Positions 44,846 through 54,834 of a stretch of 64,000 nucleotides of DNA are shown in pieces (position 1 is the first letter of the stretch; the number at the start of each line of letters is the position of its first letter). Origin of the DNA: Sulfonitrofixus sp039714575 (lineage in GTDB: Bacteria; Campylobacterota; Campylobacteria; Campylobacterales; Sulfurimonadaceae); NCBI GenBank assembly GCA_039714575.1, contig JBDLJE010000003.1:1-64000 (forward strand). The letters run 5' to 3'. Both the position numbers and the translations under genes were made by a program. The notes under the pieces are model-generated. The model worked only from the letters and a program-made list of their open reading frames with translations, did no database searches and was not told the origin of the DNA.

Positions 44846-47800
44846 TTGATCTCATTTGCTATCTCTGATGTTGTCCGTATTGCCGCACAGAGTGATTTTA
44901 ATGAGGGGATGGACTATTACCGCCAATCACGAAGCATTGTTAAATCTTTCGAGACGGTCGCTGAAGGGCACATGGTCGTTACCGCCTTTACCAAAGGCAG
45001 TGCCAACTATGTCCAGTCCATCAGTGTCAGGGTAGACGGTAACAGCGTGAGTCTAAGCGGACGCTGTTCGTGTGAGAGTGCCCAAGACTGTAAACACGTA
45101 GTCTCTGCTGCACTGACCTTTATAGACCAAAACAGCACAGCGCCAAGCAGAACAACAGAGAAAAAAAGTGACGCCCAAAAGTGGCTGGAACGTTTGGAAA
45201 AGTCACTTACGCCCGAAGCCGTTAAAAAATCCATTCTTATCTACCGCATCAGCCCCTCGCCGACCAAAGGCAAGCTGCAGCTGGTCTTCTACCGAGCCCG
45301 TCTGCTCAAAGAGGGCGGTTACGGCAAGCAGAAGCGTATTGAGTTCCATCAACTGCGTTCAAGCTTTATGCAGCGTGACTTTCTGACGGACAGTGACAGA
45401 GACATCCTGGAGCTGTTCGGTGCTTTAGAGTCCAAAGTGGAACGCAATGCACACATAGAGGGTGAACTTGGCGGTCTGCTTTTGGAGAAGATGGTACGAA
45501 GCGGCAACTGTTACTGGCACGGCAACCGCAACCGTGCTCTGCAGTGGGGTGAGACACTCTCAGCATCCTTGCTCTACAAAGAGGAGGGCAAAGGTCAGTT
45601 TCGTCTCTCTTTCGATTTGAACAAGCACTGTGAACCTCTTGTCACAACACCTTTCTCTTATGTCGATACCAAAAACCATGTAGTCGGTCATCTGAGAGTA
45701 GACGGTATTGAACCGCAACAGCTCGGTCTGTTGTTGCAGGCACCGCTTTTGACACAAGAGGAGTTAGAGACATTTTCTATCAAAGCTATTCAGACCCTGC
45801 CTTCATTGCCTCTGCCTGACACCTTGGATGTGAAAGAGTTGAAAGTAGAACCAAAAGCCAAAATAAAACTGTTTGCAGCGGATGCTCAACACCAACTGAA
45901 ACTTGGTTTTCTTTATGACGAATATGAGTTGAACGGCTGCAGTTCTCAGAAGAGTAAAATAGTCAAAGAGGATGATGAGTATCTGAAGATCATTCGTGAT
46001 ATTGGCTTTGAAAAAAGTGCTAAAGAGCAGCTGGAGTCGGCAGGATTTTTGGCTGACGGATCATGCACTTTCAGAGCGGATGGAGACAGTGATAACACCA
46101 TAGATACCTGGCGGCGATTTATACAGGTTCACCTTCCTGTTTTAGAAGAGAACGGCTATGAGGTCGAGGTCGAAAAAAGCTTCCTTTTTCGCTTTGAAAA
46201 GGGCGGTGAGATCACCCTGAATGTTGAGCAGAAAAAGAGCTGGTTTGATGTAGGGATGGAGGTCGATTTTGAAGGTTCCAAACTCAACATCCTGTCTCTT
46301 GTCAGTTCACTGCTGGAACAGAACGTTGACATTGAAAACCTGCCTGAAACGATCTCTATTGAGGTCGAAGAGAACCATTTCATCACATTAGACTCTGTAC
46401 AGTTCAGACCTATACTCAAGACTTTGGTGGCACTCTACAAAGGGGAGCGGGTAGAGCAGCTGCATATTGATCAATATGCAGCGCATCTGCTCCCTAAAGC
46501 AGGGAATTCTGTAAAAATATCTGGAAGTGGACAAAAAGCGATAAAAAGGCTTAGAAAAGAGCTTGAAAGCTTTGAGGGCATCGAAAAACTGGAGCAGGCA
46601 CAAGGTCTGAAAGCAACACTTCGCGGGTACCAGCAAGAGGGGCTGAACTGGCTCGGCTTTTTAGAGCGTTTCGGTTTTGGCGGTATTCTGGCAGATGATA
46701 TGGGGCTGGGAAAGACTTTGCAGTCCCTTGCCTTTTTACAGCGTCTCAAAGAGCAAGAGAAGTTGACTCTTCCAGTGCTGATCGTAGCACCGACTTCACT
46801 GCTTGGAAACTGGAGAAACGAGGCGAAAAAATTCACGCCTGATCTGAGTTTGGAGATCCATCACGGACTCAAACGAAACAAGAAAATACATCTCGGTTTT
46901 CAGAGCGATATTGTCATCACGACCTACGCACTTTTAAGTCGTGATCTTGCTCTTTTTGAGAAGATGAACTTCAGCTATTTTATTCTCGATGAGGCGCAAA
47001 ATATCAAGAACCAAAAATCCAAAGTCCACAGTGCCGCTAAAAAGATAAATGCGCGAAACTCGGTTGCACTGACAGGTACCCCGATGGAGAACCATCTAGG
47101 TGAATTGTGGGCGATCTTCGATGTGGTGATGCCGAACTTTTTAGGGGACTATAAGACTTTTAAGACCTTCTATCAGACACCGATAGAACAAGAACACTCA
47201 CAAGAGCGTCAAGAGAGTCTGCGTGACAAACTGGCGCCGTTTATGCTGCGCCGTACCAAAGAGAAGGTGGCGACAGAACTGCCGCCTAAGACTATTATGA
47301 CCCGTTCAGTCGCTTTCGAGGGCGACCAGGCGAAGCTCTATGAAGGTATCCGCATATCGATGGAGAAGAAGGTGCGCGAGGTCATTGCCGAGAAGGGTCT
47401 GGGTCGAAGCCACATCACGATCCTGGATGCTTTGTTAAAACTGCGTCAGGTCTGCTGTGATCCGCGTCTGGTACCGCTGGCAGAGGCACAGAAGGTCAAA
47501 CACTCTGCCAAGCTTGAGATGTTGCTGGAACTGGTAGAGGAGCTTTTGGAAGAGGGCAGACGTATCCTCATCTTCTCGCAGTTCACCTCCATGCTCTCTA
47601 TCATCGAAGAGCAGCTTATGCAGAGAGAGGTCTCTCTTACCAAATTGACAGGCAGCACCCAAAACCGAGAGAAGGTCATCGACAAGTTCACAAGCGGCGA
47701 AGCCTCGGTATTTCTCATCTCCCTAAAAGCCGGAGGCGTAGGTCTAAACCTCACCCAAGCCGACACCGTCATCCACTACGACCCATGGTGGAACCCTGCC

Positions 47801-48007
47801 GCCGAAGACCAAGCCACCGACAGAGCTTACCGCATAGGACAGGAGAAACCGGTCTTTGTCTACAAACTGATCATCGAAGATTCTGTCGAAGAGAAGATCT
47901 TGGCCTTGCAAGAGCAGAAAAAACAGCTGACATCAGGGCTTTACAGTGATGAAAAAGATGATGTCCCAATATTGAATGCTGAGAGTTTGTTGGAGTTGTT
48001 TAGTTAG
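44846..48007 (+). CDS. SWIM zinc-finger SNF2 helicase-like ATPase
   Basis: A 1,053-aa protein. The N terminus has a SWIM zinc motif (C-x-C-x6-C-x-H in 'CSCESAQDCKHVV'), a middle region of unknown fold (SNF2_N-associated, about 100-580), then the SNF2 ATPase: 'DDMGLGKT' (about 617), DEAQ box in 'FILDEAQNIK', 'LTGTPMENHLGELW', and the helicase C domain with 'LKAGGVGLNL' and 'DRAYRIGQ'. This matches the bacterial RapA/HepA-like SWIM-SNF2 group. TTG start, AAAGG upstream, 14 bp after uvrA. Its last 246 bp are repeated at 51809. A DNA-repair or transcription role is inferred. Confidence 0.88.
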   Translation: MISFAISDVVRIAAQSDFNEGMDYYRQSRSIVKSFETVAEGHMVVTAFTKGSANYVQSISVRVDGNSVSLSGRCSCESAQDCKHVVSAALTFIDQNSTAPSRTTEKKSDAQKWLERLEKSLTPEAVKKSILIYRISPSPTKGKLQLVFYRARLLKEGGYGKQKRIEFHQLRSSFMQRDFLTDSDRDILELFGALESKVERNAHIEGELGGLLLEKMVRSGNCYWHGNRNRALQWGETLSASLLYKEEGKGQFRLSFDLNKHCEPLVTTPFSYVDTKNHVVGHLRVDGIEPQQLGLLLQAPLLTQEELETFSIKAIQTLPSLPLPDTLDVKELKVEPKAKIKLFAADAQHQLKLGFLYDEYELNGCSSQKSKIVKEDDEYLKIIRDIGFEKSAKEQLESAGFLADGSCTFRADGDSDNTIDTWRRFIQVHLPVLEENGYEVEVEKSFLFRFEKGGEITLNVEQKKSWFDVGMEVDFEGSKLNILSLVSSLLEQNVDIENLPETISIEVEENHFITLDSVQFRPILKTLVALYKGERVEQLHIDQYAAHLLPKAGNSVKISGSGQKAIKRLRKELESFEGIEKLEQAQGLKATLRGYQQEGLNWLGFLERFGFGGILADDMGLGKTLQSLAFLQRLKEQEKLTLPVLIVAPTSLLGNWRNEAKKFTPDLSLEIHHGLKRNKKIHLGFQSDIVITTYALLSRDLALFEKMNFSYFILDEAQNIKNQKSKVHSAAKKINARNSVALTGTPMENHLGELWAIFDVVMPNFLGDYKTFKTFYQTPIEQEHSQERQESLRDKLAPFMLRRTKEKVATELPPKTIMTRSVAFEGDQAKLYEGIRISMEKKVREVIAEKGLGRSHITILDALLKLRQVCCDPRLVPLAEAQKVKHSAKLEMLLELVEELLEEGRRILIFSQFTSMLSIIEEQLMQREVSLTKLTGSTQNREKVIDKFTSGEASVFLISLKAGGVGLNLTQADTVIHYDPWWNPAAEDQATDRAYRIGQEKPVFVYKLIIEDSVEEKILALQEQKKQLTSGLYSDEKDDVPILNAESLLELFS

Positions 48008-48096
48008 CTTTAATACTTTTATTCACTATATTAGGTACATTTGAATTCTATATATAATAAAACATGTTAATATATATTTTTTAATAGGAGTTTAAA

Positions 48097-49071
48097 TTGA
48101 AATCAATCTATTTGTTTTTGTTAATACCTTGTGCAATACTTTTTGCTTCAGAGAACTATCCGCAAATTTTTGAACAGCAGGGAACACCATTGTTTGAAGC
48201 GGTTCATAAATTTCAAAAATTAAAGCATATCCCTGTAATGGAAAAAGCTGTTGAACGTTATGTAGCAGAAGCAGGTGAAGCTTTACAATTTGGCAAAATA
48301 GCCGATGCTGCTGTAGAGAAGAAAGAAAAAGTAGCATACTTGAAAGTATTACGCTCTTTACAGAAAAATTACAATAAAACAATAAGCTTAGTAAAGAAAC
48401 ATCTTGTAGATGCAATGAAGCAAAACGATAAGGATATGTTTCTAACACTTGTTGAATCAGATCTTGATTTTGGCAATAGTCATTTGAATGAGAAGATGAT
48501 TGTATTTTATCAGCAACACAGTAAAGTATTACATAGTGAAAGTATGGACAAACGAGTCCTGGATCAAAAAGCTGCTGATACTTCTGCTGCTGAGTTTGCA
48601 GGTGATGGAATGAGTCATGAAGACGAATGTAATATTGGCCCCTTACAACACAATCTAAAAAACATCATTAATAAACCTGCAACTTTTTATGCGATGGTAT
48701 TAGTGTCTGGTAAAGATGATTGGTTACAAATTAATGATCAGTACTATTCTATTATTAAAGATACGCAATACACTATTGCATGTAAATATTACGAAGAGAC
48801 TGGTATCGCCAGAACATATTTGTTCCCTCTAAAAAAACCATTTACTATAGAAGCCTACATTACACGATTAGAAGCGGAAAAATTTGCAGCAATGATTTTT
48901 ATGAGACCTGACATCACAGCTAAATACCGTCAAGCTGCTTCGCTGAAAGATACTGATCTGTATCTCAAAAAGCTTACATATGTTATGCAAAGACACAGTA
49001 AATACATTATAGCAGGTCCTGAGATAAAGCCGTATGTAGAAAGTTCAGATGAACTTTTATCCGGACCATAA
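48097..49071 (+). CDS. Secreted protein of unknown function (insert gene 1)
   Basis: A 324-aa protein with a signal peptide (KSIYLFLLIPCAILFAS) and a helical, charged body; no catalytic motif was recognised. TTG start with AGGAG seven bases upstream. Base composition is clearly more AT-rich than in uvrA or the SNF2 gene, and it lies within a segment bounded by SNF2 3'-end copies, both signs of transfer. The next gene follows 47 bp later in the same direction. Confidence 0.7.
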   Translation: MKSIYLFLLIPCAILFASENYPQIFEQQGTPLFEAVHKFQKLKHIPVMEKAVERYVAEAGEALQFGKIADAAVEKKEKVAYLKVLRSLQKNYNKTISLVKKHLVDAMKQNDKDMFLTLVESDLDFGNSHLNEKMIVFYQQHSKVLHSESMDKRVLDQKAADTSAAEFAGDGMSHEDECNIGPLQHNLKNIINKPATFYAMVLVSGKDDWLQINDQYYSIIKDTQYTIACKYYEETGIARTYLFPLKKPFTIEAYITRLEAEKFAAMIFMRPDITAKYRQAASLKDTDLYLKKLTYVMQRHSKYIIAGPEIKPYVESSDELLSGP

Positions 49072-49118
49072 TAATGGAAATATTGTGTAGAAATTTTCAG
49101 TTATTGAAGGCTTAAATA

Positions 49119-51785
49119 ATGAAACATCTGTTTATTCTAATTTTTTTTACTACATCACTTTTTTCTTTTTATCTATCAGACCGCCTGCCAAAAGAGGCTG
49201 TCCAGTTAGTTGATTCATTTGACTGTTTTTCTAAAGATGACAAAACTGTAATGTACACTTATTTACTGGCACTGAAATATCGAATGGAACATGTTAATGA
49301 CAGAGATGCTTTAGTTAAAAGTGATTTAGATTACTGGAGATTATGGCATTTAGTCAGTGATATTGAACATGACTGCTCTCTTTACTATAAATTCAGTTAT
49401 ATATTAGAGGAGACGATCACTTCTTCACCAGAGGATAAAACAACTCTAAAAAAACTACGGCGAGTTGAGGGCCGCATACGTACTGACGGTTCTTCTGAAT
49501 CCTCCGCACGTATGAGTAAATACGATGCAGGTCTACGAAAAAAGCTATTACAGGACCCTCCAAAGTTTAAAGTGTCGGCTAAAAACCAATTACTGAATGA
49601 TTATAATTTGACATCTATCAAACACTATCCAAAATTGAGTATTCCCCAAAATATTTATGACGCTATCAAAAAGCAAAATATTTCAGGTAAGAAAGAAGAT
49701 ATACTTTTTCGTTACGCTTTTTTGAAAGAAGAGATGTTAAGGAACTATGATCAACCAAAGAAGAGACATGAGATAAAGCAGGAGCTATTGTATATTCAAG
49801 AGTGTCAGAAATATCACAAGATCTATCTGAAAGGTGAGTTTTACCATAATTTTAAACGTAAACTTGCCAACAGAAGTTCTCAATATAGTAATTATTATCC
49901 AATTAAAAATGAGTTTTTACCTAAAGAGGTGGAAGCATATTGTGAACACAATATTACTAAAACAGAAGTAACCACTTTCTATCCTAAACAAGAAAAGAAA
50001 ATACCCAAAGTAAAAAAAATCATTAAACTCGAAAACTTAAAAGCATTTTTAGAGCAATACAATGATGATGCAACTAAAAAGAAATATGCTGAACAATATT
50101 TTAATTTGATGAAAGAGCAATTGGAAAAGTCTTCAACACCAACACCCAGCTTAGAATCATTGAAATTAATAAGATTAAAAAACTGTTTAGTTGCAGGAGA
50201 CGATAAAGAAGATTTTAAATTAATTATGTCTCGTGTCAAAGATTTTCGTTTGGAAGGTATAAAAGAAATATTTTATTCAAATATTTTCAATAGCCAAATG
50301 TGGTGGATGACGACAATAAGAATGAAGATAGATCAAGAGGGAGAAAGCGAAGAGTTAAAACATTTTTTTGATTGTAATCAGACATCAGTCACTACTAGAC
50401 CTGCTGCCTTAATACAAACTAAGACATCAAACTCAAAAGACAAATCCCGTTTTTCCGCATCCAACATGAGAAATGCATCTTTCCAAAGAGATGAGATATT
50501 TAAATATTATGCGGGAACATTTGAAAATAAGCCTACTCCTGAAATGAATAATGAAAAGGCGATTAAAGCAGGTTTGCTTTCAAAGAAAATGCTTGACGCT
50601 TATGGGAAAATCAAAGTGCCTTTTGGGGATAAAATAGTTATCAAAGGGATGCCAAAAGGCGGTCTCAGCTTGACATATTATGGTATCCCAAAAGGTAAGT
50701 TGTGCTCTGATTTTATTATGTTTGGTAAAACAGGAAATGAAACTATATTTTATAATAGCAAGGCTTATGATGGGTTGGATTATATACTTCTCAATGGACA
50801 TAAGATCAAAGTCAAGCATTATGTCAGAAAACATGTAGAAAGGCTCTGTTCAAAAGAGGACAATAATATAATTAGTTTTGTCAAAGAACAGACTATAACT
50901 AAAAAAGAGTACAAGGGTAGTAGAAAACTTGATAGTGCTTTTGGAAATGTAAAAAAAATAAATTATGAATATAGTCTGGATGATAAGATAAAAATGTACG
51001 TAAAAAAACTGCCGCGCAAATATAAACATAGTCACAACAAAATACTTTCTCCTAGTGGAAAATATTTAGCAATAGGATATCAGGGTAAAGAGATCTGTAT
51101 TTGGGACGTAATAGAAAACCAATTCGTAAAAATAATAAAAATATCGTACAAAGAATTTGGTGGTCTTGACACGTTTTTATCAGACAATAAAACTATTATG
51201 TTGGTCGGTAAAAAAATACATTTTCTAGATACAGATACAAACAAAATAAGTGGTGAGATAGAGCCTAGATTTACGAAGTCCAAAAAATCATTTAGTAGGC
51301 CGCGCATTACCTCATGGATTGAGTCCCCTGATGGGAGTACACTCTATATTGCTGGCAATAAAAATACAATAGAGCGTTGGAATATAAAGAAAAGTAAGCT
51401 AGGTTCACGCGAGATTAGCTACATAGACCAAATTGAAGATAAGGAAGTAAAAGAAGTAGGGGTACTTGTTTTTGATCCAAGGGATAGAAATATATTAATT
51501 ATAGGTTCTACATTTAATAAAATTAAATTTTTGGATATTAAACATAAAAAGGTAGTTAAGACATTAATTGCAGACAAGCAAATGAGTTGTAAAAATATCA
51601 CGTTGAGTGATGACCATAAATATATTCTTGCTGTTGGATGGGGTGCATTTTTATGGCGCTTAGAAGATGGAGAACAGCTTGATATTATTTCGGGAAATAG
51701 AATATCAAAAGGTGTGTTTTTACCAAATTCATCTAACTTTGCTACTATTGGTGAAGAAGTCAGTGTTTGGGAAATTAAAAAATAG
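49119..51785 (+). CDS. Large exported protein with C-terminal WD40-like repeats (insert gene 2)
   Basis: An 888-aa protein with a signal peptide (about 1-17), a long Lys/Glu/Tyr-rich helical region to about 620, and C-terminal blades of WD40-like type ('SPSGKYLAIGYQGKEICIWD', 'SPDGSTLYIAGNKNTIERW', 'SDDHKYILAVGWGAFLWR', 'LPNSSNFATIGEEVSVWE'). Such propellers usually bind proteins. Strongly AT-rich. AAGG before the ATG. Function unknown; probably coexpressed with the upstream gene. Confidence 0.7.
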   Translation: MKHLFILIFFTTSLFSFYLSDRLPKEAVQLVDSFDCFSKDDKTVMYTYLLALKYRMEHVNDRDALVKSDLDYWRLWHLVSDIEHDCSLYYKFSYILEETITSSPEDKTTLKKLRRVEGRIRTDGSSESSARMSKYDAGLRKKLLQDPPKFKVSAKNQLLNDYNLTSIKHYPKLSIPQNIYDAIKKQNISGKKEDILFRYAFLKEEMLRNYDQPKKRHEIKQELLYIQECQKYHKIYLKGEFYHNFKRKLANRSSQYSNYYPIKNEFLPKEVEAYCEHNITKTEVTTFYPKQEKKIPKVKKIIKLENLKAFLEQYNDDATKKKYAEQYFNLMKEQLEKSSTPTPSLESLKLIRLKNCLVAGDDKEDFKLIMSRVKDFRLEGIKEIFYSNIFNSQMWWMTTIRMKIDQEGESEELKHFFDCNQTSVTTRPAALIQTKTSNSKDKSRFSASNMRNASFQRDEIFKYYAGTFENKPTPEMNNEKAIKAGLLSKKMLDAYGKIKVPFGDKIVIKGMPKGGLSLTYYGIPKGKLCSDFIMFGKTGNETIFYNSKAYDGLDYILLNGHKIKVKHYVRKHVERLCSKEDNNIISFVKEQTITKKEYKGSRKLDSAFGNVKKINYEYSLDDKIKMYVKKLPRKYKHSHNKILSPSGKYLAIGYQGKEICIWDVIENQFVKIIKISYKEFGGLDTFLSDNKTIMLVGKKIHFLDTDTNKISGEIEPRFTKSKKSFSRPRITSWIESPDGSTLYIAGNKNTIERWNIKKSKLGSREISYIDQIEDKEVKEVGVLVFDPRDRNILIIGSTFNKIKFLDIKHKKVVKTLIADKQMSCKNITLSDDHKYILAVGWGAFLWRLEDGEQLDIISGNRISKGVFLPNSSNFATIGEEVSVWEIKK

Positions 51786-51808
51786 ATATATTCGCACGTG
51801 TTAGATCT

Positions 51809-52054
51809 GACACCGTCATCCACTACGACCCATGGTGGAACCCCGCCGCCGAAGACCAAGCCACCGACAGAGCCTACCGCATAGGACAAGACAAACCTGT
51901 CTTTGTCTACAAACTGATCATCGAAGATTCTGTTGAAGAGAAGATACTTGCTTTGCAAGCACAGAAAAAGCAGTTGACTTTAGGGCTTTACAGTGATGAA
52001 AAAGATGATGTCTCAACATTAAATGCTGAGAGTTTGTTGGAACTGTTTAGCTAA
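51809..52054 (+). pseudogene. Duplicated 3' end of the SNF2 gene (81 codons)
   Basis: It matches 47762-48007 along its full 246 bp with no indel. I count 23 mismatches; most are synonymous, and five amino acids differ (E to D, E to A, S to L, P to S, I to T). The stop is TAA instead of TAG. Upstream of 51809 there is no more similarity and no start. It encodes only the last helicase motif onwards, so it is a remnant. The pattern of change suggests it came from a functional gene of another lineage. Confidence 0.9.
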
Positions 52055-52063
52055 ACGCTGACA

Positions 52064-52116
52064 GAACACTTTGTATACTATTGCCTTACTCGCCAAAATA
52101 GTCATACAAAGTGTTC
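52064..52116 (+). terminator. Strong hairpin after the SNF2 remnant
   Basis: GAACACTTTGTAT-ACTATT pairs with AATAGTCATACAAAGTGTTC, leaving one unpaired G. There is no T-run. It lies 9 bases after the remnant stop and is absent after the intact SNF2 gene, so it may be the original SNF2 terminator. Confidence 0.55.
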
Positions 52117-52306
52117 AGACATTGGCAATTTCCTTCTAAACTACACATCAATGTAAGAACTATTTTCATACTTTTTTAAAATTTAGGACAATCTTCTTTT
52201 AGCTTGATATATTTTGTTGAATAGTAATTTAAAAAATGTGTTCAACTATTATACTGATTAAGGGTAATGACTATAGAATGTGTACTAATGAATAGTTAGG
52301 TAAAGC

Positions 52307-53011
52307 ATGAAAATCAAATATCTTTTCTTTGTACTTGTATTTATAATTGTCACTGGTGTTGGCTACGGCTATTTTTACATAGATAGAATATTTTCAATCT
52401 TCATAGGCACTGAAACACCTCCTTTGGCCAAAAAAGGCTTCAAAGGAAAATTGCTTCCAAGAACGGACGATGAATTTCGCCGTGGCGTTTTTTATTCAAA
52501 ACTTTACCGGGATACCAACGGCTCAATAAACAATGAATACTTTGAAGATTTGTTGGAGCGTAAAAAATGGGATCAAAGGCATAGTCTAAGTAAAAAGAGC
52601 GATGATCAATTAAGGCAAGAAATCATGGATACAATGTTGCAATACAAGGACTATTATAAAATGAATGCAGTTGATGAAATAAACTTCGTTTTTCAGTCAA
52701 ATAATTGTAGGTTCGACACTTATTATCAGAATAATCTTATCGTTAATACCGGTGGAGCAGGTTTAACAGAATATCCAAAAGACTATAAATATGAACGCTA
52801 CACTATAGATATAAATGATCCAAGTCCCTTTAGAATCAAAATGGATGAAAGTACAGCAAATAATTACATCCAAAACGGAGCGTGTGTAGTAGCAACTCAT
52901 TTCAAATTAAATAAGGACTTCAGTACAAATATTACCAAAGCAGTAGTCTTGGATATGGACACAAATGAATCAATATTTGTGTATACACCGCAAGATAATG
53001 AGACAGATTAA
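52307..53011 (+). CDS. Membrane-anchored protein of unknown function
   Basis: A 234-aa protein with one N-terminal helix (about 5-23) and a polar, extracytoplasmic domain with a Cys pair ('NNCRFDTYY', 'NGACVVATH'). No family recognised. AGG lies five bases before the ATG. An attC-like element begins directly after the stop codon, as in an integron cassette. About 250 bp upstream separate it from the SNF2 remnant hairpin. Confidence 0.6.
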   Translation: MKIKYLFFVLVFIIVTGVGYGYFYIDRIFSIFIGTETPPLAKKGFKGKLLPRTDDEFRRGVFYSKLYRDTNGSINNEYFEDLLERKKWDQRHSLSKKSDDQLRQEIMDTMLQYKDYYKMNAVDEINFVFQSNNCRFDTYYQNNLIVNTGGAGLTEYPKDYKYERYTIDINDPSPFRIKMDESTANNYIQNGACVVATHFKLNKDFSTNITKAVVLDMDTNESIFVYTPQDNETD

Positions 53012-53082
53012 ACCTAACAACTCAGTCGAGCCAATCAAAAACCCGCGAGCGGCTTTTTGATTGCTCATTTTAGCTGTTTCCC
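53012..53082 (+). other. attC-like recombination site A
   Basis: ACCTAAC (53012-53018) fits the integron R'' box RYYYAAC. A 39-base inverted repeat follows (53028-53066; CAATCAAAAA against CTTTTTGATTG) with an extra C on one arm. The right end is GCTGTTTCCC, so only GTT of the R' box is kept. Length (about 70 bp) and position right after a stop codon fit attC. It could also serve as a terminator. Confidence 0.45.
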
Positions 53083-53135
53083 AAGGTCCTCGTTGGTAAC
53101 CCATATATGAGATTATGTAAAGAGTCAGTCTGTGT

Positions 53136-53213
53136 TTAGTCGATTAAATACTTGTATGCATCCCAAACAAGGACGTTGGGGACGAGAAAAGTCAGGATAA
53201 AAAAGAAGAGCAT
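53136..53213 (-). CDS. Possible 25-aa hydrophobic small protein
   Basis: A short frame MLFFFILTFLVPNVLVWDAY plus KYLID, with AAGGAG just before the ATG, three bases away. It lies 7 bp after the delta-60 gene stop and could be translated from the same mRNA. It may equally be chance. Confidence 0.3.
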   Translation of the reverse strand: MLFFFILTFLVPNVLVWDAYKYLID

Positions 53214-53220
53214 CCTCTCC

Positions 53221-54594
53221 TTATTTGTAACGCCAGATAGCCATATCTTCATTAACAGCATTATCACTGATACCTGTTGTAACTAGGTTGCCTTTAGCGT
53301 CAATGACTACAGCGTATCCCATGTCATCACGATCGCCTCCTGAAGCATTATGGTCTGTAACATACCCGACACCGTTGAAAGTGGTGTCCAGGGTTCCGTC
53401 ACTCCTGTAGCGCCAGATAGCCAAGTCGTAATCATTGCTGTTTTGACTTGTTCCTGCCACTACGATCTTGCCGTTAGCATCTATGGTTACAGAGTACCCA
53501 ATATCAAAACCGGCACCTCCGGCAGCCCCGTTATGCATCACATATCCGACACCGTTAAACGTAGTGTCCAGACTTCCATTGCTGTCATAACGCCAGATAA
53601 CCATGTCGTAGGTGTTAATAAGGTTTGTACTATAGCCGGCCACTATGATCTTTCCATCAGCATCTATGGCTATAGCGTATCCACCATCATTACTGGAGCC
53701 TCCGGAAGCATTATTGTCCGTGACGTAACCGACACCGTTAAAAGTACTGTCCAGACTTCCATTGCTGTCATAACGCCAGAGAGTCATAGCAAGATTGTTG
53801 ATATTTTCGCTGGCTCCTGCTACAAGAACCTTACTGTCCGCATCAGTCGTTATGGCGTTTCCATAATCATGACCGGAACCTCCGGCAGCACCGCTATGTA
53901 CCGCAAAACCGACACCGTTAAAAGTACTGTCCAGACTTCCACTGCTGTTATAGCGCCAGATGACCATGTCATATTTGCCACTGCTGTTTCTGCTAGACCC
54001 GGTTACCAGGATCTTACCGTTGGCATCAATGGTTACAGCCTTTCCATAATCATAAGTACCGCCTCCGGCAGCATCATGATGTGTTACGTATCCGATGCCA
54101 TTAAAAGTTGTATCTATATCTCCATCACTGTTATAACGCCAGATGATCATGTCCAGCGTTGCACTGTACCCTGCTACTACGATCTTGCCGTCAGCGTCAA
54201 GCACCACAGAATTCCCGTTGTCGTTACCGCCGTTGTTTCCGGCACTGCTGTCATCCGTAACATAGCCGGTACCGTTAAAGGTAGTATCCGGGGTACCGTC
54301 ACAGTTGTAGCGCCAAATGACCATGTCATCATACAAAAGAGTATCGGAAAAACTGCTTCCGGCCACTACGATCTTGCCGTCAGCATCGATGACCAGGCTT
54401 CGTCCCTCATCATCACCGGAACCTCCGGAGACATTGTCGTCTGTGACATACCCGACACCATTAAACGAGGGGTCCAGCTCTCCTATGGCACTGTTTGTGC
54501 CGCCTGCATCACTGCTGTCACTACTGCACGCTGTCATCACAACCACTGCCGAAACCGGTGCCAATATTGTCAATATATTCTTCATAATCTTCAT
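53221..54594 (-). CDS. Delta-60 repeat lipoprotein
   Basis: A 457-aa protein with a lipobox (VMTAC) after a signal peptide, then a Ser/Asp linker and seven repeats of about 60 residues. Each repeat has 'TFNGVGYVT', 'IDADGKIVVAGYS' and 'DMVIWRYNSDGSLD', the delta-60 family (TIGR02608), predicted to form a beta-propeller. It is probably on the cell surface. AAGGAG precedes the first ATG (54594). The opposite strand has a long frame that is only a shadow of the repeats. Confidence 0.85.
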   Translation of the reverse strand: MKIMKNILTILAPVSAVVVMTACSSDSSDAGGTNSAIGELDPSFNGVGYVTDDNVSGGSGDDEGRSLVIDADGKIVVAGSSFSDTLLYDDMVIWRYNCDGTPDTTFNGTGYVTDDSSAGNNGGNDNGNSVVLDADGKIVVAGYSATLDMIIWRYNSDGDIDTTFNGIGYVTHHDAAGGGTYDYGKAVTIDANGKILVTGSSRNSSGKYDMVIWRYNSSGSLDSTFNGVGFAVHSGAAGGSGHDYGNAITTDADSKVLVAGASENINNLAMTLWRYDSNGSLDSTFNGVGYVTDNNASGGSSNDGGYAIAIDADGKIIVAGYSTNLINTYDMVIWRYDSNGSLDTTFNGVGYVMHNGAAGGAGFDIGYSVTIDANGKIVVAGTSQNSNDYDLAIWRYRSDGTLDTTFNGVGYVTDHNASGGDRDDMGYAVVIDAKGNLVTTGISDNAVNEDMAIWRYK

Positions 54595-54834
54595 CGGAAC
54601 TCCTTGTACGTCATAAAAGAGAAACTCTCTCTTTTACCTATTATACAACTTAGTTCCAGAAGTTATTATAAGTGTATGACAAATATAAAAAAACATATTG
54701 GAGCTGATAGTTAATTTGAAAGAAATAATATTGTAACTTTTTGGCTAGAGCATGCGAGACTTGCTATAAAGGCAGAGGTGAACGTTATTGCTTTCTATTC
54801 TCTTCGAAGGGGATGGAAGACATATAATAATGTC

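Noticed and set aside
44846..48007. The SNF2 ATPase as ZorD of a Zorya system with the motor-like operon
   Set aside because: It lies more than 20 kb away in another operon and has a SWIM finger and general RapA-like layout; no ZorC or ZorE is seen.
53350..54714. A 454-codon open frame on the plus strand opposite the delta-60 lipoprotein
   Set aside because: Its periodic composition simply mirrors the repeats on the other strand; it has no ribosome site, and the minus-strand frame has a lipobox, an AAGGAG and a family match.
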